Assembly: GCF_004005475.1 (NCBI RefSeq)
Contig: NZ_RZTZ01000005.1
Span: forward strand, 1 to 64,000
Source: Niallia taxi
Lineage (GTDB): Bacteria > Bacillota > Bacilli > Bacillales > Cytobacillaceae
DNA length: 64,000 nt
Reading direction: 5' to 3'
The stretch's first letter is position 1. Each line of letters starts with the position of its first letter. Positions 51,737-60,271 of the stretch are shown piece by piece. Made by a program: the position numbers and the translations under genes. A model generated the notes under the pieces. The model searched no databases. It saw nothing but the letters and a program-made list of their open reading frames with translations, and was not told where the DNA came from.

Positions 51737-51803
51737 AGGTAAGAAAAAGTTTCACATGAAACATTTTAGCAAGAAGAATTGGTATAAAGCATTGTTTGTC
51801 ATA

Positions 51804-51846
51804 TAAAGAAGAGTTCGATTTGGAATCGAACTCTTCTTTATTTTTA
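51804..51846 (+). terminator. Terminator of the lipoprotein/two-component cassette
   Basis: A perfect 17-base stem (51804-51820 with 51824-51840, core AAGAAGAGTTCGATT) with a three-base loop is followed by TTTTT. It is one of the strongest terminators in the window. Confidence 0.93.
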
Positions 51847-52040
51847 CTTAATATTAACGGGGAAGATAATCCATCATCCCTGTTTTCCAAATTTTTTTAT
51901 TATGAAAGGGAAATATCCCGGTTTATTGATTCTATCTTAAAAACATCAATCCTAAGCAGGTTCCCCAATGTACTAATTCCGTACTTATAAAACAACTCCA
52001 AACATATTCTTATAAAAGAAATGAGGAGGGGGTCGAAGCA

Positions 52041-53447
52041 ATGAAAAAGGTTAATGTTGGGTTGCAGCCGATTGTCAGTAGGATTAATTTACCTACTGTG
52101 CTGAAAACAGCTGTGCTTCCAGGTGATTCTGTTGAGAGATTATTTATTGCTACACAGGTGGGCGAAATTTTTTATGTAGGTGAGGAGGAAATAAGGACTT
52201 TTTTAGATATTAGTCAGCAGGTTATTAAATTAGGTTCTGAAGGTGGTTATGATGAGCGGGGCTTACTGGGACTTGCGTTTCACCCTGACTTTTTTCATAA
52301 TGGTTTATTCTATCTTCATTATTCTTTGGCTGGTTCACAAGGACCAGGTGTACAGCCTAAAGATTTTAAGCCAGATCCGTGTAATCCTAAAACATGGAAC
52401 TTAAGATGGACAAATAGAGAATCTCACTATGACCATATTGATACGGTTGAAGAATGGGGATTACAGTCAAATGGGCATCCAAAAAAACTGCGGACACTGC
52501 TTAACTTAAGAAGACCTTTTTTGAATCATAATGGTGTAAACAGTTTGAATTTTTCCCCTGAAACCGGGAAGCTAGTTTTTACAAACGGAGATGGTGGATC
52601 AGGCTATGATCCATTTAATTTAAGTCAGGATGATATGGAGATTGCCGGTAAGATAATAGAAATAGATGTTAGAAAGAATACCGACACTAATAATCCACCT
52701 ATAGTTACCCGTTTTAATGAACTGCCCCCAGCCAGTCAGGAAATGCTCACAGTGATGGCGAAAGGGGTTCGTAATATAACAGGCATTTCTTTTCAAAAGG
52801 TTTATAATCAGTACATTAAATATACAGGAAATGTCGGGCAAGATTTAGTTGAGTCAATATTTGCTTTCAATCATTATAGACCAATACCAGTTACTCAGCT
52901 TGTTAAAGCATATGATATGAATGCTAATCTTAACCAAAAAGGATTGATAAACCTTGGCTGGCGAGGGTGGGAAGGTGATTTTCCTACAGCAATCATAAGA
53001 GATTGTAGTAATAATTCAGCATTTGATCAGAAAATTTTCGCTTTTTATAATGAGGCAGTAGCACTTTCCGGCAGTCGCCTTCAGCCTTTAACTAGCTACT
53101 TTCATGATGATACTAGACCTGATAAGTTTGGTGGAACAGCACTTACTGGAATTCAGCCATATTTGGGCAGTGACATTCCTGGTTTAACAGGAAAAGTGGT
53201 TTTTACCGATGTTGTGCGGAAGGGTTCAGAACGAAAAAGAGGGACTTTAGCATATACGTCTTTAAAAAGGGATGGTAAACAAAACGACTTTAGCGTGATT
53301 CATGCTGATTATGATTTTGGCACACAATCAGCATATTACGTTAGTTTAGGTGCAAATCTTAATCAAACTAAATTATATTTAGGTGTTTTTGGTTCTATGA
53401 AAGTGACAGATTATAACCAAGGGACCATTTTCGAAATAGTGCCATGA
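52041..53447 (+). CDS. PQQ-dependent sugar (glucose/sorbosone) dehydrogenase homologue
   Basis: 468 residues, a six-bladed beta-propeller of the glucose/sorbosone dehydrogenase family. Hallmarks include DERGLLGLAFHPDF, FLNHNGVNSLNFSPETGKL and NLGWRGWEGDFPT. Family members oxidise aldoses with PQQ and are usually exported; here no signal peptide is visible (it starts KKVNVGLQPIVSRINLP), so the protein may be cytoplasmic. No PQQ synthesis genes are in the window. AGGAGGGGG precedes the start. Whether it is active is open. Confidence 0.8.
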   Translation: MKKVNVGLQPIVSRINLPTVLKTAVLPGDSVERLFIATQVGEIFYVGEEEIRTFLDISQQVIKLGSEGGYDERGLLGLAFHPDFFHNGLFYLHYSLAGSQGPGVQPKDFKPDPCNPKTWNLRWTNRESHYDHIDTVEEWGLQSNGHPKKLRTLLNLRRPFLNHNGVNSLNFSPETGKLVFTNGDGGSGYDPFNLSQDDMEIAGKIIEIDVRKNTDTNNPPIVTRFNELPPASQEMLTVMAKGVRNITGISFQKVYNQYIKYTGNVGQDLVESIFAFNHYRPIPVTQLVKAYDMNANLNQKGLINLGWRGWEGDFPTAIIRDCSNNSAFDQKIFAFYNEAVALSGSRLQPLTSYFHDDTRPDKFGGTALTGIQPYLGSDIPGLTGKVVFTDVVRKGSERKRGTLAYTSLKRDGKQNDFSVIHADYDFGTQSAYYVSLGANLNQTKLYLGVFGSMKVTDYNQGTIFEIVP

Positions 53448-53459
53448 ATGGAGATTTAG

Positions 53460-54020
53460 CTAGTAAATTCCTCTTAATCTTTTAAATATCAGTAACGCAA
53501 TTTCAACCCATAACCAGCTGTATAGGAAAGAAAAGATAAAGATTATTCCAATTGTAAGTAGAGAGAAGGAATTAGAGAAGGCCGGCCCTAAAATGGGAAA
53601 GCGTAAAATATACAGTAATATGCTAATTCCTAATGTTAAAGAAAAAGCTCCAGCGGCAATAATACTTAATCTTGACTTGAAGAGGTAAAAGGACAGCCCG
53701 ATACCAAGTCCTAATAACCCTGTTGTAAAAGGAAACACAATTAGTTCGGTTGGCTGCAGGACAAATAACAATATTATTGCTTGAAAAAAGACCATTGCTC
53801 CAAATGGAACGGAAAGCATGACATATAACAAAATAGGTGCTGTGGCAAGAGGACTCAAAAGATACCCTATACCTGGGAAAAAGCCGCCAGCAGACTGAAA
53901 TATAGCCGCAAAACAAGCAAAAATCGAACCTAATATAAGCTTTTTCGTTTTTGTATGTTTAGTAGTGAAGGTTTTTTGAGCTAGCTGGATTTCGATGGAA
54001 ATAGCCTTGAATAAATACAT
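53460..54020 (-). CDS. Uncharacterised multi-pass membrane protein
   Basis: 186 residues with about five or six membrane segments (LILGSIFACFAAIFQSAGGF, PLATAPILLYVMLSVPFGAM, FQAIILLFVL, GLLGLGIGLSFYLF, IIAAGAFSLTLGISILLYIL, LLTIGIIFIFSFLYSWLW). The layout with GGFFPGIGYLLSPLATAP resembles small ECF-type substrate-binding subunits, but I cannot assign a substrate. The ATG at 54020 follows GAGGTG with good spacing. It is convergent with the sugar dehydrogenase gene, only 12 bases between stops. Confidence 0.7.
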   Translation of the reverse strand: MYLFKAISIEIQLAQKTFTTKHTKTKKLILGSIFACFAAIFQSAGGFFPGIGYLLSPLATAPILLYVMLSVPFGAMVFFQAIILLFVLQPTELIVFPFTTGLLGLGIGLSFYLFKSRLSIIAAGAFSLTLGISILLYILRFPILGPAFSNSFSLLTIGIIFIFSFLYSWLWVEIALLIFKRLRGIY

Positions 54021-54081
54021 TTTTTTCACCTCATTCTAACTGCTTTCTTACAGTATATAGAAGCGGGGATAGTAATATTAA

Positions 54082-54125
54082 TAAAACCAAGCAGACCCTA
54101 AGCTGGACTGCTTGGTTTTATTTTA
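54082..54125. terminator. Terminator-like hairpin between divergent genes
   Basis: TAAAACCAAGCAG (54082-54094) and CTGCTTGGTTTTA (54108-54120) form a perfect 13-base stem with T-rich sequence on both strands. It sits between the starts of a minus and a plus gene, where no upstream gene needs a terminator, so attenuation of one of them is possible. Confidence 0.6.
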
Positions 54126-54200
54126 TTCATACAGGCTCTTGTCGGAATGAACCATCATAGAATGTCTGTTAAGGGATATCACCGTGAAAAGAGGAATGTT

Positions 54201-54917
54201 ATGAATAATTATTATCGAACCGCTAGTAATCAGCCAAGTGTAATTTCATTTGCACGTGGTGATGTAACTGGTGATAGAGTACCTGATAATGTCTACTTAA
54301 CAGGAGTAAAAACTTCGGCTAGTCCTTTTATTCAAAATATTACCCTTCATATACAAGATGGGAAAACTGGAAATATACAAAGTGTTCCGCTTCGCGAAAA
54401 TGCCGGTTATAATCCTACAATTTTTTTAGGGGATTTCACTGGAAATGGCGTAGACGATATTTTCATAAGTATTGCTACAGGCGGCAGCGGCGGAATAATG
54501 TATCATTATATTTATTCCTTTGTGGGAAATACAGTGCGGTTATTATTTGATGCCAATGTATATAATGAGCAATATCAGTATGAGGTTACGTATCAAGACA
54601 ATTACAAAGTGAAGGTTGTCAGCAAGATTAATAATAAAAAATATATAATAGATATTTCGGCAAGAGATGCAGATTACCTAAATGAAATTTATGAGCAAAA
54701 CGGCAGACTTAAAAGTCCAATTACCGGTTTTGTAAACCCGTTAAGTGGTTTATATCCAGTAGATTTTGATTCGAATGGTGTATATGAACTATTAGCTTAT
54801 CAAAAAGTTGCTGGACGATATAATGCAGATTCTTTAGGTTATGTTTTGAATACGTTAGGATGGTCAGATAACAGATTTGTTTTACAGAATCAGTATGTAG
54901 CTGTTTTTGGTTATTAA
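54201..54917 (+). CDS. FG-GAP/VCBS-like repeat protein
   Basis: 238 residues. Three short acidic loops resemble calcium-binding FG-GAP/VCBS repeats: GDVTGDRVPDNVYL near residue 22, GDFTGNGVDDIFIS near 79 and VDFDSNGVYELLAY near 190. No signal peptide is seen. Similar proteins occur in spore-forming Bacillus, but their role is unknown to me. The ATG at 54201 follows GAGGAATGTT; the open frame 18 codons further upstream is less likely. Confidence 0.72.
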   Translation: MNNYYRTASNQPSVISFARGDVTGDRVPDNVYLTGVKTSASPFIQNITLHIQDGKTGNIQSVPLRENAGYNPTIFLGDFTGNGVDDIFISIATGGSGGIMYHYIYSFVGNTVRLLFDANVYNEQYQYEVTYQDNYKVKVVSKINNKKYIIDISARDADYLNEIYEQNGRLKSPITGFVNPLSGLYPVDFDSNGVYELLAYQKVAGRYNADSLGYVLNTLGWSDNRFVLQNQYVAVFGY

Positions 54918-55125
54918 AAGTTGAATTTTATTCGCTCATTCAGATAAATAAGATGGTTCCTTAATATTGAATATTTAAGTTTGATTTTTTAATAGTTAAT
55001 GAATACTACATTTTTATCATAGTATTCCATTTGGTTTTTTTAAAGCAATAAGTAAAAAATATTTAATTTTAGGAATAAAATGACGATGAAGATAATGAAT
55101 AATATTAAAGTAAGGATGTCATAAA

Positions 55126-56280
55126 ATGATATACGAAGAAAATGTAGACAATAATTTTATTAAAGGAGTATATAATTTTTCACCATATATTTATTATAGT
55201 AACGAACAACTGATGAAAGATTGCTGCCTTATACCCTATATGTTTCATAAATATTTAGGATATAGAGCTGTGATAGTTACAGCAAGAAAGGAAGAGTATA
55301 CATACTTAGATATATTAAAAGGGCTCAATCTAGAAATTTTAAAAACTCCAAGTGATTTAGACGAGTGGATTAGACTGTGCTGTGATTTCATTTCAGAAAA
55401 TTATAAAAAGATTGATGTTATGTTTTGCTTTGGAGCATATCCCGCTCATAGTGATATGGTTTCTCATTATAAAAGACTTCGACCAGATGGTAAAGTTATT
55501 TTAAAGTTAGATGCTAATATTTATTGGGTAGACAGAATTCCATTTAAGGATGAAAAATTCCGAATATTCCTTGGGAAATGCGATGTAATAACTGTTGAAT
55601 CTAAAAAGTTAAAGCAGCACTTATCGAAAAAATGGCCATATAAAATAGATTATGTACCAAATGGAACTCCAGGTCTTACTACGAACAGAAGAATTGACTT
55701 TACAGAAAAAGAAAATACTATTCTAACGGTTGGAAGAATAGGAACTGAACAAAAAGCCAATGAAATACTAATGGAATCTTTTAGGCGGATTGCTAATTCA
55801 CTTCCACAATGGAAAGTAAAATTAATTGGATCAATCGAGGAATCTTTTAAGCCTTATATTGATAATTTCTTCAAAAGGTACCCTTATTTAAAAGAAAGGA
55901 TAATCTTTACGGGCAAGATATTGGATAAAGATATTCTTGAGGATGAATATAGAAAGGCAAAGATTTTTGCTCTAACTTCTATTTTAGAAGGTGGTACACC
56001 AAACGTGTGGATTGAGGCAGCAAGAAACGGATGCTATATCATTTGTAGTGAAATTGATGCAGTGGACGAGGCAACGAATTGGGGCAAGTGTGGTAAAAGT
56101 TTTGGAATAAATAATGTAATCCAATTGTCAAATATTCTTTTGGAAGTTTGTAATGATGAAAGTTATTTTGCTAGAGGTTGTTATGATATCCAAGATTATC
56201 AAGATAGATTTTTCAATTACGAGAAAATGGTATATAAGCTTGATCACCTTGTGAATATGCCTGCAGGAGTTATAATATGA
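55126..56280 (+). CDS. Glycosyltransferase, GT-B fold
   Basis: 384 residues. The C-terminal half has GT4-type motifs: ILTVGRIGTEQKANEILMES, WKVKLIGSIEES, a KIFALTSILEGGTPNVWIEA nucleotide-sugar loop and GCYIICSEIDAVDEA. The N-terminal acceptor half (DVMFCFGAYPAHSDMVSHYK) is less conserved. Base composition is clearly more AT-rich than the core genes, hinting at acquisition. It overlaps the next gene by four bases, so the two products very likely work together. The acceptor and sugar are unknown. Confidence 0.82.
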   Translation: MIYEENVDNNFIKGVYNFSPYIYYSNEQLMKDCCLIPYMFHKYLGYRAVIVTARKEEYTYLDILKGLNLEILKTPSDLDEWIRLCCDFISENYKKIDVMFCFGAYPAHSDMVSHYKRLRPDGKVILKLDANIYWVDRIPFKDEKFRIFLGKCDVITVESKKLKQHLSKKWPYKIDYVPNGTPGLTTNRRIDFTEKENTILTVGRIGTEQKANEILMESFRRIANSLPQWKVKLIGSIEESFKPYIDNFFKRYPYLKERIIFTGKILDKDILEDEYRKAKIFALTSILEGGTPNVWIEAARNGCYIICSEIDAVDEATNWGKCGKSFGINNVIQLSNILLEVCNDESYFARGCYDIQDYQDRFFNYEKMVYKLDHLVNMPAGVII

Positions 56281-57323
56281 AAAATAATAAGGAAATCAAA
56301 CTTTTTGATAGCAAACTATTTATTGCTAATAATAAGTTGTTATTTGGGGGTAACGTTGTTTATGATTTTGAAGAAAGATACCATAATATATCCTCATTTG
56401 GTTTAGAAAATCAAATTCAAGTTTTCAACCAATTGATAAATTCACTTAATGAAGTGAATTTATCAAATAGTACTAAAGCCGAAACAATCTTAGTTTTTTC
56501 TCAAATTCTTAGGAATTTGTCGAAAAAAAATATTAAATCATCTTTACTAACAATTGGTGATAGTTTATTTAGCACAACCTATGCAAGATTAATTAGCCTC
56601 TTTGGTAGCGAACATCAATTATACGAAGTAATCCATACTAAGAATTTAGCTGAAAAACCTCCGGAAAATATGACGTCTCTATTTGTAAATGAAGATTTTA
56701 ATATGGAATTTTTAGCTGAAAACTACTTCTCACTAATATTAATTAATTTTGATTCTGTCAATAATCAGATAGAAACTGTATTTGCTGAGTCTATTAGAAT
56801 AATAGGTAAGTATGGAAATATTATTGGTTATGGATCTGATTTACAACAATTAGAAAGAATAAGTGGTTATTTAAGTGATGATATAGACATTTATAAATTG
56901 GATTCACATAGGTATGTTATTAATATAAACATTAGTAGTGATACATCAGTAAAAAATGGGGTTACAGAGCAAATTTTTGATTTTATTGAGCTAAGAAATA
57001 GAGAAATATTTTCTTTCCTTCAATTTATTATGTCACAACGCCCAAATTCAAAAAATAATGAATGGTATAGAGTAATTGATCAAGCCATTGATAATATGGC
57101 ACAAATAGAAACAATTATCAGTGAAAATCATATGTTTTTTGATAACAAGGATTTAGTATTCCATACTAATGAAGTGAAAAATGCTTTATTGGATTTTAAA
57201 TATGAAGCATTTTTGAATAGAAAACACTACGATTTTTTCCAATCCAACTTATATGATTGTTACAACGATTGGGTTGAGATGTTTTCTATAGAATCTAAAA
57301 ACTTTACTGGTGCAAACTTATAG
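56277..57323 (+). CDS. Unknown protein with degenerate methyltransferase-like fold
   Basis: 348 residues; I do not recognise a named family. Residues 85-215 follow the class I methyltransferase order: a motif I-like SLLTIGDSLFSTTYARLISL that lacks the usual GxGxG, an acidic strand end (LYEVIHT), motif IV-like YFSLILINFDSV and IRIIGKYGNIIGYG. The rest is helical and polar (FLQFIMSQRPNSKNNEWYR). AT-rich, low-complexity codon use suggests recent transfer. It is translationally coupled to the glycosyltransferase (ATGA overlap), so a role in glycan modification or in supporting that enzyme is plausible but unproven. Confidence 0.6.
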   Translation: MKNNKEIKLFDSKLFIANNKLLFGGNVVYDFEERYHNISSFGLENQIQVFNQLINSLNEVNLSNSTKAETILVFSQILRNLSKKNIKSSLLTIGDSLFSTTYARLISLFGSEHQLYEVIHTKNLAEKPPENMTSLFVNEDFNMEFLAENYFSLILINFDSVNNQIETVFAESIRIIGKYGNIIGYGSDLQQLERISGYLSDDIDIYKLDSHRYVININISSDTSVKNGVTEQIFDFIELRNREIFSFLQFIMSQRPNSKNNEWYRVIDQAIDNMAQIETIISENHMFFDNKDLVFHTNEVKNALLDFKYEAFLNRKHYDFFQSNLYDCYNDWVEMFSIESKNFTGANL

Positions 57324-57350
57324 TTTTAAAAGAAAATCATCTGTATAGTA

Positions 57351-57479
57351 ATGTTATTAAAATCCATCTCGGAGACATTCATGAGGTTTGTAGTTGCAAT
57401 TTCAGTGGCGATAAAAGTAGCAGTTGATGCAGGCGGTATAGCAATTGATATATTAGAGAATAAGAGAAAAACAGATTAA
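57351..57479 (+). CDS. Possible 42-residue peptide or gene remnant
   Basis: The open frame begins MLLKSISETFMRFVVAISVA and ends IDILENKRKTD. A better ribosome site (GGAGA) serves the internal ATG at 57381, giving 32 residues with a hydrophobic stretch and a charged tail. I recognise no family. It could be the end of a decayed membrane-protein gene. The rest of the 57324-57626 gap holds only the two terminators listed. Confidence 0.2.
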   Translation: MLLKSISETFMRFVVAISVAIKVAVDAGGIAIDILENKRKTD

Positions 57480-57542
57480 AATGAGAGCTTGGTAAATACT
57501 TGATAGCTAGAGACCAATTAACCATCGTAAGAATTTTTCTTT

Positions 57543-57572
57543 AGAGAAGCTCCGAGCAGCTTTTCTTTTTTT
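57543..57572 (+). terminator. Terminator after the glycosyltransferase module
   Basis: AGAGAAGCT pairs with AGCTTTTCT (one wobble), loop CCGAGC, followed by TTTTTTT. It closes the plus-strand unit before the convergent GntR gene. Confidence 0.78.
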
Positions 57573-57580
57573 ATTCCCAG

Positions 57581-57619
57581 AAAAATAAACAGCCGCTGAC
57601 TTTAATCGTGACGGCTGTT
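57581..57619 (-). terminator. Terminator of the GntR-family gene
   Basis: On the minus strand AACAGCCG (57612-57619) pairs with CGGCTGTT (57588-57595), followed by TATTTTT. Confidence 0.78.
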
Positions 57620-57626
57620 AGGTTTA

Positions 57627-58268
57627 TCATTGTATTCCAGACCGAATGAACCGTTCCCGGTTACGCAAATAGGCTTCCTTGCATAAACGCTTGACCTCCA
57701 CATAGTCTTCTGCACAAACCGCTTCATAAATGGCTTTATTTAATAGATTGGCAGAGTAATGCTTTTGGTGTGGTGTCAGCTTCCAATTAACTATACCGAA
57801 ATGGATGAGCTTGTCCTTAACAGAATCCATTATTTGCAGCATTGTTTGGTTATTGGCAGATGTTATCATACTGCGAGTGAACATCATGGAAGATTGTACA
57901 TATGCAGGATAATCATCCTTTTTTTCTGCATCAAGCTGCTGTTCTAAGTGTTTGTTTAGTTCTTCTATGTTATATATGAGGCCCTTTTCTATAACAGAGT
58001 CTACGGAATACTCCTCCAAAAATAGGAATACTTCCATTACATCTAAGATTTCTTTATAAGAGATTTCCTTTACGAATAAACCTCTATTTTTTAAAGAGGA
58101 AACAAATCCCTCTGATTCTAACCGAGAGATAGCACCTCTAATAGGTGTGCGACTCATATTGAGCAATTGAGCGAGTTCATTTTCTGACAAAAGGGATCCA
58201 GGCATATAGATTCCAGTCATGATGTTTTCCCTTATTTTGCTGTAGGCGATGTCAACTAAGGAGGACAT
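57627..58268 (-). CDS. GntR-family regulator (FCD-type)
   Basis: 213 residues. The winged HTH at the N-terminus reads LSENELAQLLNMSRTPIRGAISRLESEGF; the C-terminal alpha-helical domain resembles FCD sensors (FLFLEEYSVDSVIEKG, SANNQTMLQIMD, CAEDYVEVKRLCKEAY), although the usual His ligands are sparse. The ATG at 58268 follows AAAGGAAATGGAA; the open frame 27 codons upstream adds unrelated residues. It is divergent from the phn operon, with a palindrome TTGTATACAA in between, so it probably regulates that operon. Confidence 0.86.
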   Translation of the reverse strand: MSSLVDIAYSKIRENIMTGIYMPGSLLSENELAQLLNMSRTPIRGAISRLESEGFVSSLKNRGLFVKEISYKEILDVMEVFLFLEEYSVDSVIEKGLIYNIEELNKHLEQQLDAEKKDDYPAYVQSSMMFTRSMITSANNQTMLQIMDSVKDKLIHFGIVNWKLTPHQKHYSANLLNKAIYEAVCAEDYVEVKRLCKEAYLRNRERFIRSGIQ

Positions 58269-58422
58269 ATTTCCATTTCCTTTCAAATAGGATTGCACAC
58301 TTATCTTACCTGATACTCTACCCATCCGCAACAAACAAAAGCAAAGCAATTTACTTACATGAACTTTAAAAATCCTTAATATGGAGTTTACGTTTAAGCG
58401 TTATTCTTATCTTGCACTCAAG

Positions 58423-58432
58423 TTGTATACAA
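58423..58432. promoter_or_regulatory. Candidate GntR operator ahead of phnD
   Basis: TTGTATACAA is a perfect palindrome of the kind bound by FCD-type GntR regulators, lying between the regulator gene and phnD. No second copy was found nearby. Confidence 0.5.
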
Positions 58433-58543
58433 GTTGGATTCTAAGGAGGTACTCTTTTCAAAACAAGCTATTATTGTGTAAACCCTTGTAACTAGAAGTG
58501 AATCAGCTATAAGTAAAAAAATTGATAATTTCAGGAGGAAATA

Positions 58544-59458
58544 ATGAAAAAACTTCTTTCGTTCTTAATAATGATGCTTATTGCAACGGGGATTTTAGCT
58601 GGCTGTGGAACAAGCAGTTCATCAGGTTCGGCAAAGCAGAGTAAATTTGTTATTGCATATCTCCCTCAGGAGACAGACGAACAAATGCAAAAAACGTATA
58701 GTAATTTTGAAAAGGAACTTTCTGAAAAAATCGGTATGGATGTAGAGGCATACCAAGCCAATAGTTATAATGCTGCAATTGAAGCGATGAAAAATAATAA
58801 AGCAGATATGGCTATGTTTGGACCATTTTCCTACATAGTTGCAGAGGAAAGAGCGGGGGCAGAGCTTATTGCTAATTTAAGCAACCCGGCATTGGAGGGA
58901 CAAGCTCCATCAGTTATTGTTGTCCCAAAAGATTCAACTATCCAATCTCTTGCTGATTTAAAGGGAAAAACAATCGGGTTTGCTGATCCAGTATCTACAA
59001 CAGGGCATTTGCTGCCTAAATCAACTATTGTAAAAGAACTGAATATGGACGTAGAAGAACTGGAAAGTAAATTTTTCAAAAGCGTGCAATTTGCTGGAGG
59101 GCATGACAAAGCACTTATCGGTGTAGTTCGCGGGCAATATGATGCTGCTGGTGTTTCAGCGATGATTCCTGCCATGCTTGAGGAAAAAGGAGTTATTGAA
59201 AAGGATTCGTACCGTGTGATTGCAGAGTCTGAACCGATACCGGTTGGAGCACCATTTGCTGTAAGAGGTGGTTTAGATCAGGAAACGAAAGACAAAATAA
59301 CGGAGTTTTTATTAAGCTATGATGATTCTAATTACTTCAAGGCAATTTTAGGCACAGAGGACGCCAAATTTGTAGAAGCAAATGATAGTGACTATGACGA
59401 GTTGCGGGATATTGCTGAAATGCTTAATTTAAGTCCAGAGCAGTTATTGGAGAACTAA
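58544..59458 (+). CDS. phnD: Phosphonate-type ABC transporter substrate-binding lipoprotein
   Basis: 304 residues. A lipoprotein signal peptide ends at lipobox LAGC (Cys21). The mature part is a PhnD-type periplasmic-binding fold: IAYLPQETDEQMQKTYSNF, DMAMFGPFSYIVAEERAGAE, GKTIGFADPVSTTGHLLPKS. PhnD homologues bind phosphonates, phosphite or phosphate esters, and the ligand cannot be told from sequence. It is first in a five-gene operon. TCAGGAGG precedes the start. Confidence 0.92.
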   Translation: MKKLLSFLIMMLIATGILAGCGTSSSSGSAKQSKFVIAYLPQETDEQMQKTYSNFEKELSEKIGMDVEAYQANSYNAAIEAMKNNKADMAMFGPFSYIVAEERAGAELIANLSNPALEGQAPSVIVVPKDSTIQSLADLKGKTIGFADPVSTTGHLLPKSTIVKELNMDVEELESKFFKSVQFAGGHDKALIGVVRGQYDAAGVSAMIPAMLEEKGVIEKDSYRVIAESEPIPVGAPFAVRGGLDQETKDKITEFLLSYDDSNYFKAILGTEDAKFVEANDSDYDELRDIAEMLNLSPEQLLEN

Positions 59459-59472
59459 GGGAGGAGAATTTA

Positions 59473-60270
59473 ATGTCAGCACGCAATAAACCTTCCATGA
59501 ATGCCGTTGAAATGCGCAGGATGAAAGCCAGCTTGTCTGTTATTTTCTTTGCCCTCCTGATTTTGTTTTCAATTTGGTTCGTGGAAATGGATATATTTGA
59601 GCTTATACAGAGTATGCCTATATTCTTCCACTTTTTGTTTACTGATTTTTTCCCTCCGAATATATCTGATTTGGACACATATATTGGACCAGTAGTTGAT
59701 ACCCTTATCTTTGCGGTAGTAACGACAAGTTTATCATCACTGCTGGGAATAGTCATTGGGTTTTGTATGGCACATAACACAACACCACATCCGGCTGTTC
59801 GGATATTTTTCAGAGGGATAATTGCATTTCTGCGGAATATTCCCTTTCTAGTCTGGGCATCTATATTGGTCGTAATATTTGGAGTCGGAACAATGCCAGG
59901 ACTGTTCGCCTTAGTCTTGTTTGGGACAAGCTTCTTAGCTCGGGTATATGCAGAATCAATTGAAGAGTTGAATAAAGAGGGTGTGGAGGCACTGGATGCT
60001 TGTGGTGCTTCTTATCTTCAAAAAATAAAGCATGGGATTATGCCCCAATTCCTGCCGAGCTTTTATTCATGGACACTTTTTATGTTTGAAATAAATATTC
60101 GGGCTTCTGCCATTCTTGGACTTGTTGGAGCGGGCGGCATGGGAAGTATTTTGAAGCAGACGATGGACTTGTTTCAATATGGAAAAACATCTACAATCAT
60201 CGCTATTATGGTCATACTGATATTAATGGTGGAGTATGTGACAAACCGGGTAAGGGAGAGATTAATTTAA
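59473..60270 (+). CDS. phnE: Phosphonate-type ABC transporter permease (first)
   Basis: 265 residues with about six membrane segments. The EAA-type loop EELNKEGVEALDACGASYLQ, which contacts the ATPase, is followed by a GLVGAGGMGSILKQ motif typical of PhnE. It starts after GGGAGGAG, 14 bases after phnD. It probably forms a heterodimer with the second permease, which starts one base after its stop codon. Confidence 0.92.
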   Translation: MSARNKPSMNAVEMRRMKASLSVIFFALLILFSIWFVEMDIFELIQSMPIFFHFLFTDFFPPNISDLDTYIGPVVDTLIFAVVTTSLSSLLGIVIGFCMAHNTTPHPAVRIFFRGIIAFLRNIPFLVWASILVVIFGVGTMPGLFALVLFGTSFLARVYAESIEELNKEGVEALDACGASYLQKIKHGIMPQFLPSFYSWTLFMFEINIRASAILGLVGAGGMGSILKQTMDLFQYGKTSTIIAIMVILILMVEYVTNRVRERLI

Positions 60271-60271
60271 A

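Noticed and set aside
51748-51763. AGTTTCACATGAAACA, a third parS-like sequence
   Set aside because: It has two mismatches to parS, one in the central CACGTG that breaks the palindrome, so binding is unlikely.
51796-51990. 64-codon open frame after the response regulator
   Set aside because: It reads straight through a perfect 17-base terminator stem and has no ribosome site or family match.
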